This document shows, piece by piece, positions 26,174 to 34,252 of a stretch of 64,000 nt of DNA. Below the pieces are notes generated by a model, which searched no databases, was not told the DNA's origin, and was given only the letters and a program-made list of their open reading frames with translations. Each line of letters starts with the position of its first letter. The stretch's first letter is position 1. This stretch comes from Aliishimia sp963678085. GTDB lineage: Bacteria; Pseudomonadota; Alphaproteobacteria; Rhodobacterales; Rhodobacteraceae. The stretch spans positions 1,674,001 through 1,738,000 of the forward strand of contig OY782680.1 in the NCBI GenBank assembly GCA_963678085.1, written 5' to 3'. A program made the position numbers and the translations under genes.

Positions 26174-26198
26174 GCCAATGCTGCCCTGGTAAGCCAAT
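26161..26198. repeat. exact 19-bp tandem duplication across a stop codon
   Basis: GCTGCCCTGGTAAGCCAAT occurs at 26161-26179 and again at 26180-26198. The first copy carries the TAA stop of the first DUF4087 gene. It looks like replication slippage and does not alter the protein. Confidence 0.9.
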
Positions 26199-26296
26199 CT
26201 CTCTAGGCCAGTCGAGCATCCGAAGGCCAGGAGTTCCAATTCCATGTGCGCTCATAATTATGATACTGTTCCATCGAATCTGTAAGGAAAGTTACT

Positions 26297-26683
26297 ATGA
26301 TGCGTAAGACTGCTACCGCAACCGCTGTTGCCGCGATGGCTTCCGCCCAACCCCTTGCTGCAGATGAGCATGAGACGCGCTGTGGTTGGTATAGACATGA
26401 TGCGCCATATTTAGGAGATTATGTGTTTGAAGACGCAGACGGGGAGTGGGCCCTAGCGGATACCAAGGGCTTTACGGCGCAAGGTTTCTATGAACACAAA
26501 CCAGAGTTCTCAGACGATCAATGGGTGAGCACGTCATCAGACGGTCACGGGTTCGGTTGTGTATGTTTAGCAGGGGAATTTCGAGACGGTACCCTAGTAA
26601 CAGAAGTTAGGGCTTTAAAAGTGATGCCCCTTGCGCATTGTCGCACCGAGCTGAATATGCCCGATCCAGACGTGCCAAAATAA
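26297..26683 (+). CDS. DUF4087 domain protein, second copy
   Basis: Exported protein of 128 residues, paralogue of the gene just upstream. It keeps the DUF4087 landmarks ETRCGWYRHDAPY, DADGEWALA, DDQWVSTSSDGHGFGCVCLAGEFR and a late ALKVMPLAHC, with the same cysteine pattern. The signal peptide is short (about residues 1-22). AAGGAA precedes the double ATG. It ends in a proline/aspartate-rich tail. Adjacent paralogues with about half of residues shared suggest an old duplication; GC is a little lower than the first copy. Confidence 0.78.
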   Translation: MMRKTATATAVAAMASAQPLAADEHETRCGWYRHDAPYLGDYVFEDADGEWALADTKGFTAQGFYEHKPEFSDDQWVSTSSDGHGFGCVCLAGEFRDGTLVTEVRALKVMPLAHCRTELNMPDPDVPK

Positions 26684-26705
26684 CCCCCGATTTTCCGCGC
26701 CCAAT

Positions 26706-27776
26706 CTATCGCGCCCAGTCTATCGCGCCCCAATCCGCGCCTTGCATTTCGCGCAACCGGGAGGCCGTGCGTTCAAATTCAAACGCGCCGTCACCTTCGA
26801 CATAAAGCATTTCTGGCTGCGCGGCGGCGCTGGCGATCAGGCGGGTTCCGGCCTCATAGAGCGCATCAATTAAGGTGACAAAGCGCTTGGCCTCGTTGAA
26901 ATTATTGCGCGAAAGCTGCGGGATATTATCGAGGATCAGCACCTTGGCCGCTTCGGTGAGAGCCAGATAATCGGCCGGGCCCAGGGGCTGGCCGCATAGA
27001 TCAAAGAAGCTGGCCCGCGCAACGCCGCTGCGAAAGGCGGGCAGGGTGACCTCGCGCCCCTTTACATGCAGTGTTAGTGGTGCCCCAGGCCCGCCCGCAA
27101 GATCGAGCCAAACCGCATCTAAAGCCGCACGCGCATCGGGGCCGAGCGGGGTGAAATAGACCTGCGTCCCTGCCAGCCGGTTTTGCCGGTAATCATTGGG
27201 CGAGGCGAGTTCCCACACGGTCATGCGGGTCTTGATCAGCTCAATAAAGGGCAGGAAAAGTTGCCGGTTCAGCCCATGCTGATAAAGATCATCGGGCACC
27301 CGGTTGGAGGTTGTGACGATCACCACCCCGGCGGCAAAAAGCGCCTCAAACAGCCGCCCCACGATCATCGCATCGGTGATATCGCTGATTTGCATCTCAT
27401 CAAAAGCCAGGCAGCGCACGCTTTCCGCCACCGATTTCGCCACCGGGGCAAGCGCATCCTCAACACCCGTCTTGCGTGCCTCATGCATTGCCGCGTGGAT
27501 TTCTTGCATGAAGGCATGGAAATGCACGCGCCGCACGGGCACGCTCAGATGCTGCACGAAAAGATCCATCAACATCGACTTGCCGCGCCCAACGCCGCCC
27601 CAAAGATAGAGGCCAGGGATGGGCTCGGGCTTTTTGCGAAAGAACCCCGTTTTCACCGGCTGGGCGAGCGCGGCGCGGATGCGTTCAAGCTCTGGCAGTG
27701 CGGCCCGCTGTGCAGGATCCGGGGTTAGGGCGCCGTTGGAAATTTGGGTTTCATATATCTCGGTCAAGCTTTGCAT
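26706..27776 (-). CDS. zapE: cell division protein ZapE (AFG1-like ATPase)
   Basis: P-loop ATPase of 356 residues of the ZapE/Afg1 family, linked to the division ring and to quality control of respiratory subunits. Walker A GGVGRGKSMLMDLF (near residue 63), Walker B CLAFDEMQISDI, sensor TTSNRVPDDLYQ, and C-terminal RTASRLREMQ. Converges with the DUF4087 gene. Start ATG 27776. Confidence 0.92.
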   Translation of the reverse strand: MQSLTEIYETQISNGALTPDPAQRAALPELERIRAALAQPVKTGFFRKKPEPIPGLYLWGGVGRGKSMLMDLFVQHLSVPVRRVHFHAFMQEIHAAMHEARKTGVEDALAPVAKSVAESVRCLAFDEMQISDITDAMIVGRLFEALFAAGVVIVTTSNRVPDDLYQHGLNRQLFLPFIELIKTRMTVWELASPNDYRQNRLAGTQVYFTPLGPDARAALDAVWLDLAGGPGAPLTLHVKGREVTLPAFRSGVARASFFDLCGQPLGPADYLALTEAAKVLILDNIPQLSRNNFNEAKRFVTLIDALYEAGTRLIASAAAQPEMLYVEGDGAFEFERTASRLREMQGADWGAIDWAR

Positions 27777-27819
27777 GGGGGCGGTATCTCGCGGCTGGCA
27801 CCGGGCTGCAAGAGGCGAG

Positions 27820-28998
27820 TTAGACGCGCCGGTTTTTTACACGCGCCCAGAGATCGGAAAATTTTTCGGCGCAGATGCCCTCATTCGCGGCAAATTGATA
27901 GAGCATGTGATCGGGATGGGCATGACCATCAAGGATCACGGGCCCAGATTGGGTGATCGCGATGTCAAAGCCGCATAGGCCAAGTTCGGGGGTCAGCGCA
28001 TGGGCGCGCTTTGCTTGATTGATTAGGTCAGACCAATAGGGCATCGCCCGGCCAATCAAGGGCGCGCCGGTGCTGGGGTGGCTGTGCAGCTCTTCGCGCG
28101 CCAGCCCTGTGCCGCGATAACAGCGCAAGACCTCACCGCTCTCGGTACAAAGCAGGGCCAGCATAGAGCCAGCCTGACCGACTTTAGCAAACATGGCGCG
28201 CGGTGCGGGCAGTTTCCAAACCGCGTAAAGCGGCGCAATTGACAGGCCATCATGGGTGGTCACAAGGCGCACTGCACTCATGGCAGGGCCCGCAGCGGTG
28301 CGCAAATCTGCATGGGGAAGAAGGGCGGATTGCAACAGATACCCATCTGAATGCAGGCGGAAAATATCGGATGCAAATATGCTCATCGCCAGCTTGCGCC
28401 CATTGCCCAAGATAAGCTGATCGCCTCTGCACCGCTCAATCCACATGGCGCTATGGCCCGCAGCGCCCCTTTTAGGTTTGCCAAAAAGCGGGTAACGGGC
28501 GGTCTCTGTGAGGAACGTGATAAGGTCTTTTTCGCTGCGCAAAACCAATGTCGCATCGCTATTCTCGCCGCTCGTTGCGAAAGCTTGGGTCTGGCTCGTG
28601 GCAATGTCATGCGCATTCAAAAGCGCCTCATAAGCCGATGTATTTGTGAGGGTTTCTTTGGCCTTTCCCAGACTCTCGGGGTTGATCGTCTGGTTCAGTG
28701 CGCGCACACCTTGGTGCCCCAAAAAACCGCGCCGCGTTGATGCGATATGCTTAGGCTCAAACAGGCGCAGATCGTAATATTCATTGGCACTAAGCCTTTG
28801 CCGCCCAAAGCGCAGCGACAGGATGTGCACCAATTGCTTGAGCGGGTGCAGCTTATACTCTTTTGCGACCTGCGCCACACGATGTTGGCTTTGCGGGGCA
28901 GCGGTCTCTTTCGCCCGGACCAGGCCACCATATGCGTCTGATGAAACGACCATTATACTATCCAAAAACAACCTGAGCTGATCATAAACCATTTCCAT
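27820..28998 (-). CDS. sugar-transfer-associated ATP-grasp protein
   Basis: Protein of about 392 residues with an ATP-grasp fold of the type named for association with sugar transfer (PF14397). The phosphate/ATP-binding stretch FGKPKRGAAGHSAMWI is seen, and CGFDIAITQSGPVILDGHAH takes the place of the metal-binding strand; the usual glutamate/asparagine pair there reads D and H, so catalysis is uncertain. Start: ATG 28998 with GGAAA upstream; the first possible start, a TTG at 29076, lies in the divergent promoter region. It is divergent from the DUF2339 gene. A role in envelope sugar modification is inferred from the family name only. Confidence 0.72.
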   Translation of the reverse strand: MEMVYDQLRLFLDSIMVVSSDAYGGLVRAKETAAPQSQHRVAQVAKEYKLHPLKQLVHILSLRFGRQRLSANEYYDLRLFEPKHIASTRRGFLGHQGVRALNQTINPESLGKAKETLTNTSAYEALLNAHDIATSQTQAFATSGENSDATLVLRSEKDLITFLTETARYPLFGKPKRGAAGHSAMWIERCRGDQLILGNGRKLAMSIFASDIFRLHSDGYLLQSALLPHADLRTAAGPAMSAVRLVTTHDGLSIAPLYAVWKLPAPRAMFAKVGQAGSMLALLCTESGEVLRCYRGTGLAREELHSHPSTGAPLIGRAMPYWSDLINQAKRAHALTPELGLCGFDIAITQSGPVILDGHAHPDHMLYQFAANEGICAEKFSDLWARVKNRRV

Positions 28999-29088
28999 TA
29001 ATGAAATGTTTCCAGTCACATGCGAGTAAGGAATACCTGACTTGTTTGCGCCGACCGAAGGGGTAAGCTGGCGCAAAGAGAGGGCGCT

Positions 29089-31848
29089 ATGGACGAGCTG
29101 TTGATATTGTTGGGATTGGCGACGCTCGCCGTTCCTGTTGTGGTTATTGCGCTGGTTGTGGCCTATTTTCGCCTATCTAGCGAGCTGGGCAAGCTGCGGG
29201 CCGAGTTCGAGCGTTTCAAAAAAGAGCATGGCAAGCCTGAGGCAAAAGCACAGCGCAATTGGACGGGTGAGACGATTGAGCCGCGCGCGCTGGCGCAGCC
29301 GATTACCCCTTTGACGCAAGCCCCGAAAGACATTCCCAAGCCTGAAGAGCCAGCGCCCAAGCCAGTAGATCGCCCCAAAAGGGATGAAGCCCCGCCCGCT
29401 ACGTATGTTGTGAACACTGAAAATACCAACCAATTTGGCACCTGGATTTCACAGAATTGGTTTTACGTTGCCTCAGCCCTATCGCTTGCGCTGGCCGGGA
29501 TTTTCTTGGTGCAATATAGCATGGAAAACGGGCTGCTGTCTCCGCGCTTGCGCGTCTTGCTCGCGGCCGGGTTTGGCGTTGCATTGATCATCGCCGGAGA
29601 GATCGTTCGCCGCCGTATAGGCGATGAAGAGGGCGTGAGCACGGCCTATATCCCCTCCGTCTTTTCCAGCGCCGGGGTGGTGAGCCTGTTTGCGTCAATT
29701 GTCGCGGGGCGCATGTTGTATGATTTGATCGGGCAGGGAACCGCGTTTAGTTTGCTGTCTATGGTTGCGCTGCTGGCATTGTGCCTGGGCTGGTTTTATG
29801 GCCCGCTTTTGGCCGCAATCGGGGTGGTGGGTGCCTATGCGGCCCCGTTTGTGATTGGCGGCAGCTCCGAGGATCTCAGCCCGCTTTTGGCCTATTTCGC
29901 CCTGATTGCTACCCTTGGACTTGGCATTGATACGGTGCGGCGTTGGGCCTGGATCAGCGTGCTGACGCTATGCGGCGCATTTGCAACTGGCACGTTGCTT
30001 ATGCTGAGTACGCCGGAGATTTCAGCGGCCTATGGTGCTTACATGGCCGGGATTGCCCTCTTGGCCACGATTATCCCTGCACGCAGCCCGATGCCGCGCC
30101 AAGGCGGGACGATGATTTCAGAGCTGCTTGTAAAGACAAAGGAGATCCCCTGGCCGGAATTCCCAACGCGCCTGGCCTTTGGTGCGGTCTTGGTGGCCAG
30201 TTTGGCGCTGCTTTCGGTCGCGGGGCCAGACTTTTGGGCGCATCCCAATGAGGTTGCTGTGTTCAGAAAAGGACCAGCGGAATTTTGGCTGGCCGTGGTT
30301 TTACTTGCCGCGCTGACCCTGGCGTTTGTTCTCTGGTCCGCGCGCGCGCCCGCCTTTCAGGATATCGCGCTTTTGCCGGCACTGACGCTGCTGGGCGCAC
30401 TGGCTTTGCATGGCGTGCAAGAGGGGCGGGTTTGGCTCGGGTTCTACATACATCGCCATGGATCAGAGCATAGCGATCCTTGGACCGGCACGTTGCTCTT
30501 TGTCCTTGGGGTGATTATCAGCGCAGCCTTTTTGTGGCGGGCTTTGGGCAGTCAGGGTTCGCGCCCACGGTTTGCGCTGATCCATGCTTTGGCTGCTGCG
30601 CTTTATGCGCCCGCGATGGCTGTGATCCTGGATCTGCTGTGGCAAGCACGCGAGGTGTTTGGCCCCTATCCTTGGGCGCTACATGCTACCGCGATGGCAG
30701 GCCTGATGGTGTTTTTCGCAGAGCGCCTGGCCAAGCGCGATGGCCCCGAGGACAAGCTGCGCATGGCGCTTCCGGTGCTTTCGGCTATATCGTCGCTCAG
30801 CTTTGCCTTCACCATCCTCTTTGTCGAAACCGCCCTGACGCTGGCTTTTGCGGCCACGGTTCTGGGCGCTGCCGTCTTGGACCGTATGTTGAAATTGCCG
30901 CTGATGAACGGATTTATCACTGTCGCGGCGGCTGTTCTGGGCTATCGGCTGGTGATGGATCCTGGGGTGAGCTTTGGTGTCAATGCGCCCTTGGGCGAGA
31001 TGAGCCTCGTCTATCTGGGCTCTCTTGCGGCACTATTGGGCGCGCTTTGGGCTCTGCGCGATTTGCCAAGGCTCGCGGCCAAAACCATATTGGAGAGCGG
31101 CGCTTGGTCAGTTGCAGGGGTTTATCTCTCGCTCCTTCTCAACCGCTTTTCATATGGGGCTGGAGAGGTCGGGGTCTTCGCGGCGATCTGGTTGATATTG
31201 ATGGCGGTGCAGCTGCACAGGTTGCATCTTGGCGGGATGCTGCGCTATGCGCGCGGTGCTTTGGCGGGGCTGTTTGGCTTTTTCGGCTTTAGCGCAGTGC
31301 TGATTAGCTTGAGCATCGACAATCCGCTGCTGCATAGATACGCAAGCGATGTGATCGGCGCGCGGATACTTTTCAACTCTTTAGCCCCGACCTATCTGCT
31401 TCCTGCGGTGGTGCTTGCCTTGGCGGCCTGGCTGCTCAAATCACTCAATCCCAACCTGCGCAAGAGCTTTGCTGCGATTTCGCTGGGGATCGCGAGTTTC
31501 TGGCTCTTTGCCTCAATTCGCTATTTCTGGCAGGGCTCTGAGATGCTTCCCATCAGCTATGGCGTCTCGCAACCAGAGCTTTACACCTATACCGTGGCCT
31601 TGCTGGCTGCTGGGGCAGGGTGTTTGTATCAGGCCCTGGCACGCGGCTCGGATCAATTGCGGCGCGTGGCGACGGGGCTGTTGGGGCTTACCGTGCTTAA
31701 GGTGTTCTTTATTGACGCGGCAGAGCTTTCGGGCCTTACGCGGGTGTTTTCATTCCTGCTTTTGGGGCTGGCACTTGCCGCCTTAGCCTGGCTCAGCCGA
31801 TGGGCCGCAGAGCGTAGCAAAACAGCGCCCGAAGAGGAGATTTCTTAA
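29089..31848 (+). CDS. DUF2339 large polytopic membrane protein
   Basis: Very hydrophobic protein of 919 residues with an N-terminal helix, a proline/lysine-rich cytoplasmic linker (about residues 45-115) and more than 20 membrane helices to the end, which fits DUF2339. A GTWISQNWFYVASALSLALA segment begins the membrane part. GAGAGGG precedes ATG 29089. No transport or enzymatic motif is evident; the family is reported mainly in Gram-negative bacteria without a known role. Confidence 0.85.
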   Translation: MDELLILLGLATLAVPVVVIALVVAYFRLSSELGKLRAEFERFKKEHGKPEAKAQRNWTGETIEPRALAQPITPLTQAPKDIPKPEEPAPKPVDRPKRDEAPPATYVVNTENTNQFGTWISQNWFYVASALSLALAGIFLVQYSMENGLLSPRLRVLLAAGFGVALIIAGEIVRRRIGDEEGVSTAYIPSVFSSAGVVSLFASIVAGRMLYDLIGQGTAFSLLSMVALLALCLGWFYGPLLAAIGVVGAYAAPFVIGGSSEDLSPLLAYFALIATLGLGIDTVRRWAWISVLTLCGAFATGTLLMLSTPEISAAYGAYMAGIALLATIIPARSPMPRQGGTMISELLVKTKEIPWPEFPTRLAFGAVLVASLALLSVAGPDFWAHPNEVAVFRKGPAEFWLAVVLLAALTLAFVLWSARAPAFQDIALLPALTLLGALALHGVQEGRVWLGFYIHRHGSEHSDPWTGTLLFVLGVIISAAFLWRALGSQGSRPRFALIHALAAALYAPAMAVILDLLWQAREVFGPYPWALHATAMAGLMVFFAERLAKRDGPEDKLRMALPVLSAISSLSFAFTILFVETALTLAFAATVLGAAVLDRMLKLPLMNGFITVAAAVLGYRLVMDPGVSFGVNAPLGEMSLVYLGSLAALLGALWALRDLPRLAAKTILESGAWSVAGVYLSLLLNRFSYGAGEVGVFAAIWLILMAVQLHRLHLGGMLRYARGALAGLFGFFGFSAVLISLSIDNPLLHRYASDVIGARILFNSLAPTYLLPAVVLALAAWLLKSLNPNLRKSFAAISLGIASFWLFASIRYFWQGSEMLPISYGVSQPELYTYTVALLAAGAGCLYQALARGSDQLRRVATGLLGLTVLKVFFIDAAELSGLTRVFSFLLLGLALAALAWLSRWAAERSKTAPEEEIS

Positions 31849-32438
31849 AGCGCACGCCGCGCGCGCAGGGCGGCGGAGATGGTGCCATCATCCAGGTAAT
31901 CCAGTTCCCCGCCGATGGGAACGCCTTGGGCCAGCGAGGTGACGCGCAGATCTGGGCCCAAAATATCCGCGATATAATGCGCCGTGGTCTGCCCATCCAG
32001 CGTGGCGTTCAGCGCCAAGATCACCTCTGTGACCCCCTCGGCGGTGATGCGATCTTTCAGCTTGGGAATGCGCAGCTCTTCGGGGCCCACCGAATCCAGG
32101 GCAGACAGCGTTCCGCCCAGCACATGATAGCGCCCTTTGAACACGCCTGAGCGCTCCATCGCCCAAAGGTCCGAGACATCTTCGACCACGCAAATCTCTC
32201 CGGTGGCGCGTTTGTTCGAGGTGCAGATATCACAGAGATCGCTGGTGCAGATATTGCCGCAATTGAGGCATTCCCGCGCGCTTTCAGCCACCCTCTGCAT
32301 CTGATCGGCCAGGGGAATAAGCTGCAAGGAGCGTTTGCGAATAAGATGCAGCACGGCCCGGCGCGCCGAGCGCGGCCCCAGCCCCGGCAGCTTGGCCATC
32401 AGGGCAATCAGCGCGTCGATGTCTTTGGTGCTGCTCAT
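31845..32438 (-). CDS. recR: recombination protein RecR
   Basis: RecFOR pathway protein of 197 residues. N-terminal helix-hairpin-helix LPGLGPRSARRAVLHL, zinc finger CLNCGNICTSDLCDIC (about residue 57) and Toprim domain (VVEDVSDLWAM) are all present. Last gene of dnaX-hyp-ybaB-traB-recR; the stop overlaps the DUF2339 stop by 4 bp. Confidence 0.96.
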   Translation of the reverse strand: MSSTKDIDALIALMAKLPGLGPRSARRAVLHLIRKRSLQLIPLADQMQRVAESARECLNCGNICTSDLCDICTSNKRATGEICVVEDVSDLWAMERSGVFKGRYHVLGGTLSALDSVGPEELRIPKLKDRITAEGVTEVILALNATLDGQTTAHYIADILGPDLRVTSLAQGVPIGGELDYLDDGTISAALRARRAL

Positions 32439-32447
32439 AAGGCGGGG

Positions 32448-33500
32448 TTATTCCTGCGGGTAAGAGGTCAGCTCACCGGGGACCGGGATGCGGCTCACTT
32501 TGAAACCAGCCTGTTCGATCAAGGCAAGCAACCCCTCCTCCCCAGGCAAATGGAACGCGCCAACCGACAAAAAAGCCCCGCCCTGTTCCAGCTCCGCGCG
32601 GGCTGCGTCGAAAAACACCGCGTTGCGATGCACTAGCATATAGCTATCCATCTGATCTTGCATCTGAGCGCCGCGTTCCATCCCAAAAAGGGCTTGCAAA
32701 TCCGCACGCTCCCAAAGCAGCGCGGTGGCTGTCTGGCCCTGTCGTGTCAAAGTAAACCCGGTTTGGCGGGCTTTATAGAACCCCTCAGGGCGAAAAGCGC
32801 TTGCATTGGTGTTAATCAAAGCCTCGGCTACGGGCGCATTGGCGGTGCGGGAGAGAAATTCGAGCAAATCTTGCTCGTTTTCCAAGGGTTTTATGATCAC
32901 ACCTGATTTCGCAGCCTCTAGCTGCACGAGGTCATCTTGGATCGGGTACACGCCCCTAGCAAAATCTAGGCAGGGGTCAGAGAGCACGATTTCTGCCAAA
33001 GCGGTCAGGGTCAGTTCGCCTATATATTCTCTATCGAAGCCCAATGTTTGTAATCGAGCCCCAAGATACTCTATGGTTTCTGGTGCAAGACCCTTATGCG
33101 GGCCGGGCGTAAGTTTGTACCCATAATCATAATGTTGGCGCTGCTCAAGACTTCGCCGAGACGGGGCAACGGCGTCTATTTCGGGCATGAACAGGCGGGC
33201 CCCAGCGACTGCGTCCAGCACAGGTTCTGGCAGGGCGAGCGCGGCAGGATCATTGCTGTGAAATGTGCCCCAGACATAAGAAACCGCGCCGCTTGGCGCT
33301 GTGACTTTCCAAAATCGGCCGAGCCCGAATGGGACGCGCGCCGCCTCGGCTTGCAGGGCTTTCAGCTCCGCTTGTGGCAAAACCTCATCATGAATGCGCG
33401 CGCCGCTGAGATCGCATGTCTCAGGCGTGATCCAATGCTGCGCAAGGGCGGGGGCGGCCGAAAGAGCCAACCCCAGCAAAGCAGTGCAAAGGATGCGCAT
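32448..33500 (-). CDS. TraB/GumN family protein
   Basis: Exported protein of 350 residues. A signal peptide (MRILCTALLGLALSAAPALA) is followed by the TraB/GumN domain: WKVTAPSGAVSYVWGTFHSN is the GTxH strand that in Tiki-type relatives binds the catalytic metal, and SVGAFHLPGEEGLLALIE is the second GxxHLPG motif. A protease function is possible because the GTFH and GAFHLPG motifs are kept. It is inserted between ybaB and recR and coupled to ybaB by a 1-bp TGATG overlap. Confidence 0.85.
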   Translation of the reverse strand: MRILCTALLGLALSAAPALAQHWITPETCDLSGARIHDEVLPQAELKALQAEAARVPFGLGRFWKVTAPSGAVSYVWGTFHSNDPAALALPEPVLDAVAGARLFMPEIDAVAPSRRSLEQRQHYDYGYKLTPGPHKGLAPETIEYLGARLQTLGFDREYIGELTLTALAEIVLSDPCLDFARGVYPIQDDLVQLEAAKSGVIIKPLENEQDLLEFLSRTANAPVAEALINTNASAFRPEGFYKARQTGFTLTRQGQTATALLWERADLQALFGMERGAQMQDQMDSYMLVHRNAVFFDAARAELEQGGAFLSVGAFHLPGEEGLLALIEQAGFKVSRIPVPGELTSYPQE

Positions 33501-33844
33501 CAGAGCGGCAGGGTCATGTCTTTTGGCAGGCCAAGCTCTTCGGTGACTTTATCCATCTCCTCTTGAGCCCGTTCTGAGGCCTTGGCTTGGGCGTCTTTAA
33601 TCGCCGCGAGGATCAAATCTTCGACCACTTCTTTTTCATCGGGGTTAAAGATCGAGGGATCAATATCGAGCGTTTTCAGCTCCCCTTTGGCGCTTGCCGT
33701 GGCCTTGACGAGCCCTGCGCCGCTTTCCCCGTTTACTTCAATTGTATGCAAATTTTCTTGCAGCTCTGCCATTTTGGTTTGCATCGCTTGCGCTTTTTTC
33801 ATCATCCCGGCCATGTCGCCGAGACCGCTAAGACCTTTAAGCAT
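33500..33844 (-). CDS. YbaB/EbfC nucleoid-associated protein
   Basis: DNA-binding dimer of 114 residues encoded between dnaX and recR, as in most bacteria. N-terminal KAQAMQTKMAELQENL and the middle sheet VKATASAKGELKTLDID are diagnostic. One gene separates it from dnaX here. Its stop is coupled to the TraB/GumN start. Confidence 0.94.
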   Translation of the reverse strand: MLKGLSGLGDMAGMMKKAQAMQTKMAELQENLHTIEVNGESGAGLVKATASAKGELKTLDIDPSIFNPDEKEVVEDLILAAIKDAQAKASERAQEEMDKVTEELGLPKDMTLPL

Positions 33845-34252
33845 TTAAGTTTCTCCGTTCCTTGAGCTGCGATTTTGAGAGGTGGTATATAGAATCACCG
33901 CGACGCTTATACCAGTCGCGATAAGAATAAAGAGTGAAGGGCTGCCGACGCATCCCTCGTTTATGGCATCCAGGCGTAGGCCAAGCGGGTCTAGCATGGT
34001 GCTGAGGCTGATAAAGCCCGTCCAGCCCATCACTGCAAGGACGCTGAGCCATTTGCTGGGGAAACGCGCGGCCAGCACTGAGATTGCCAGTAAGAGCAGG
34101 CCCAGGGGGCTCAGCAAGAGCGTGAGCGCCTCATCCAGAGCGGTTGCTTGGGTGCCGTCCCATCCGGGGCGCAATGTTGCGCAGGCCTCCGCTAGGGCGG
34201 CAGAGGGCGCGAAAAGGGCGGCGAGTGTTAAACCTCTTCGAACGGATCCCAT
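33845..34252 (-). CDS. small membrane protein, hypothetical
   Basis: Protein of 135 residues with a cleavable signal (LTLAALFAPSAALA) and two or three later hydrophobic helices (around residues 45-62, 68-85 and 105-122). The periplasmic part has cysteines in EACATLRPGW and NEGCVGSPS. It is read from within the dnaX end (GGAGG before ATG 34252), so it belongs to the same operon. No family recognised. Confidence 0.68.
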   Translation of the reverse strand: MGSVRRGLTLAALFAPSAALAEACATLRPGWDGTQATALDEALTLLLSPLGLLLLAISVLAARFPSKWLSVLAVMGWTGFISLSTMLDPLGLRLDAINEGCVGSPSLFILIATGISVAVILYTTSQNRSSRNGET

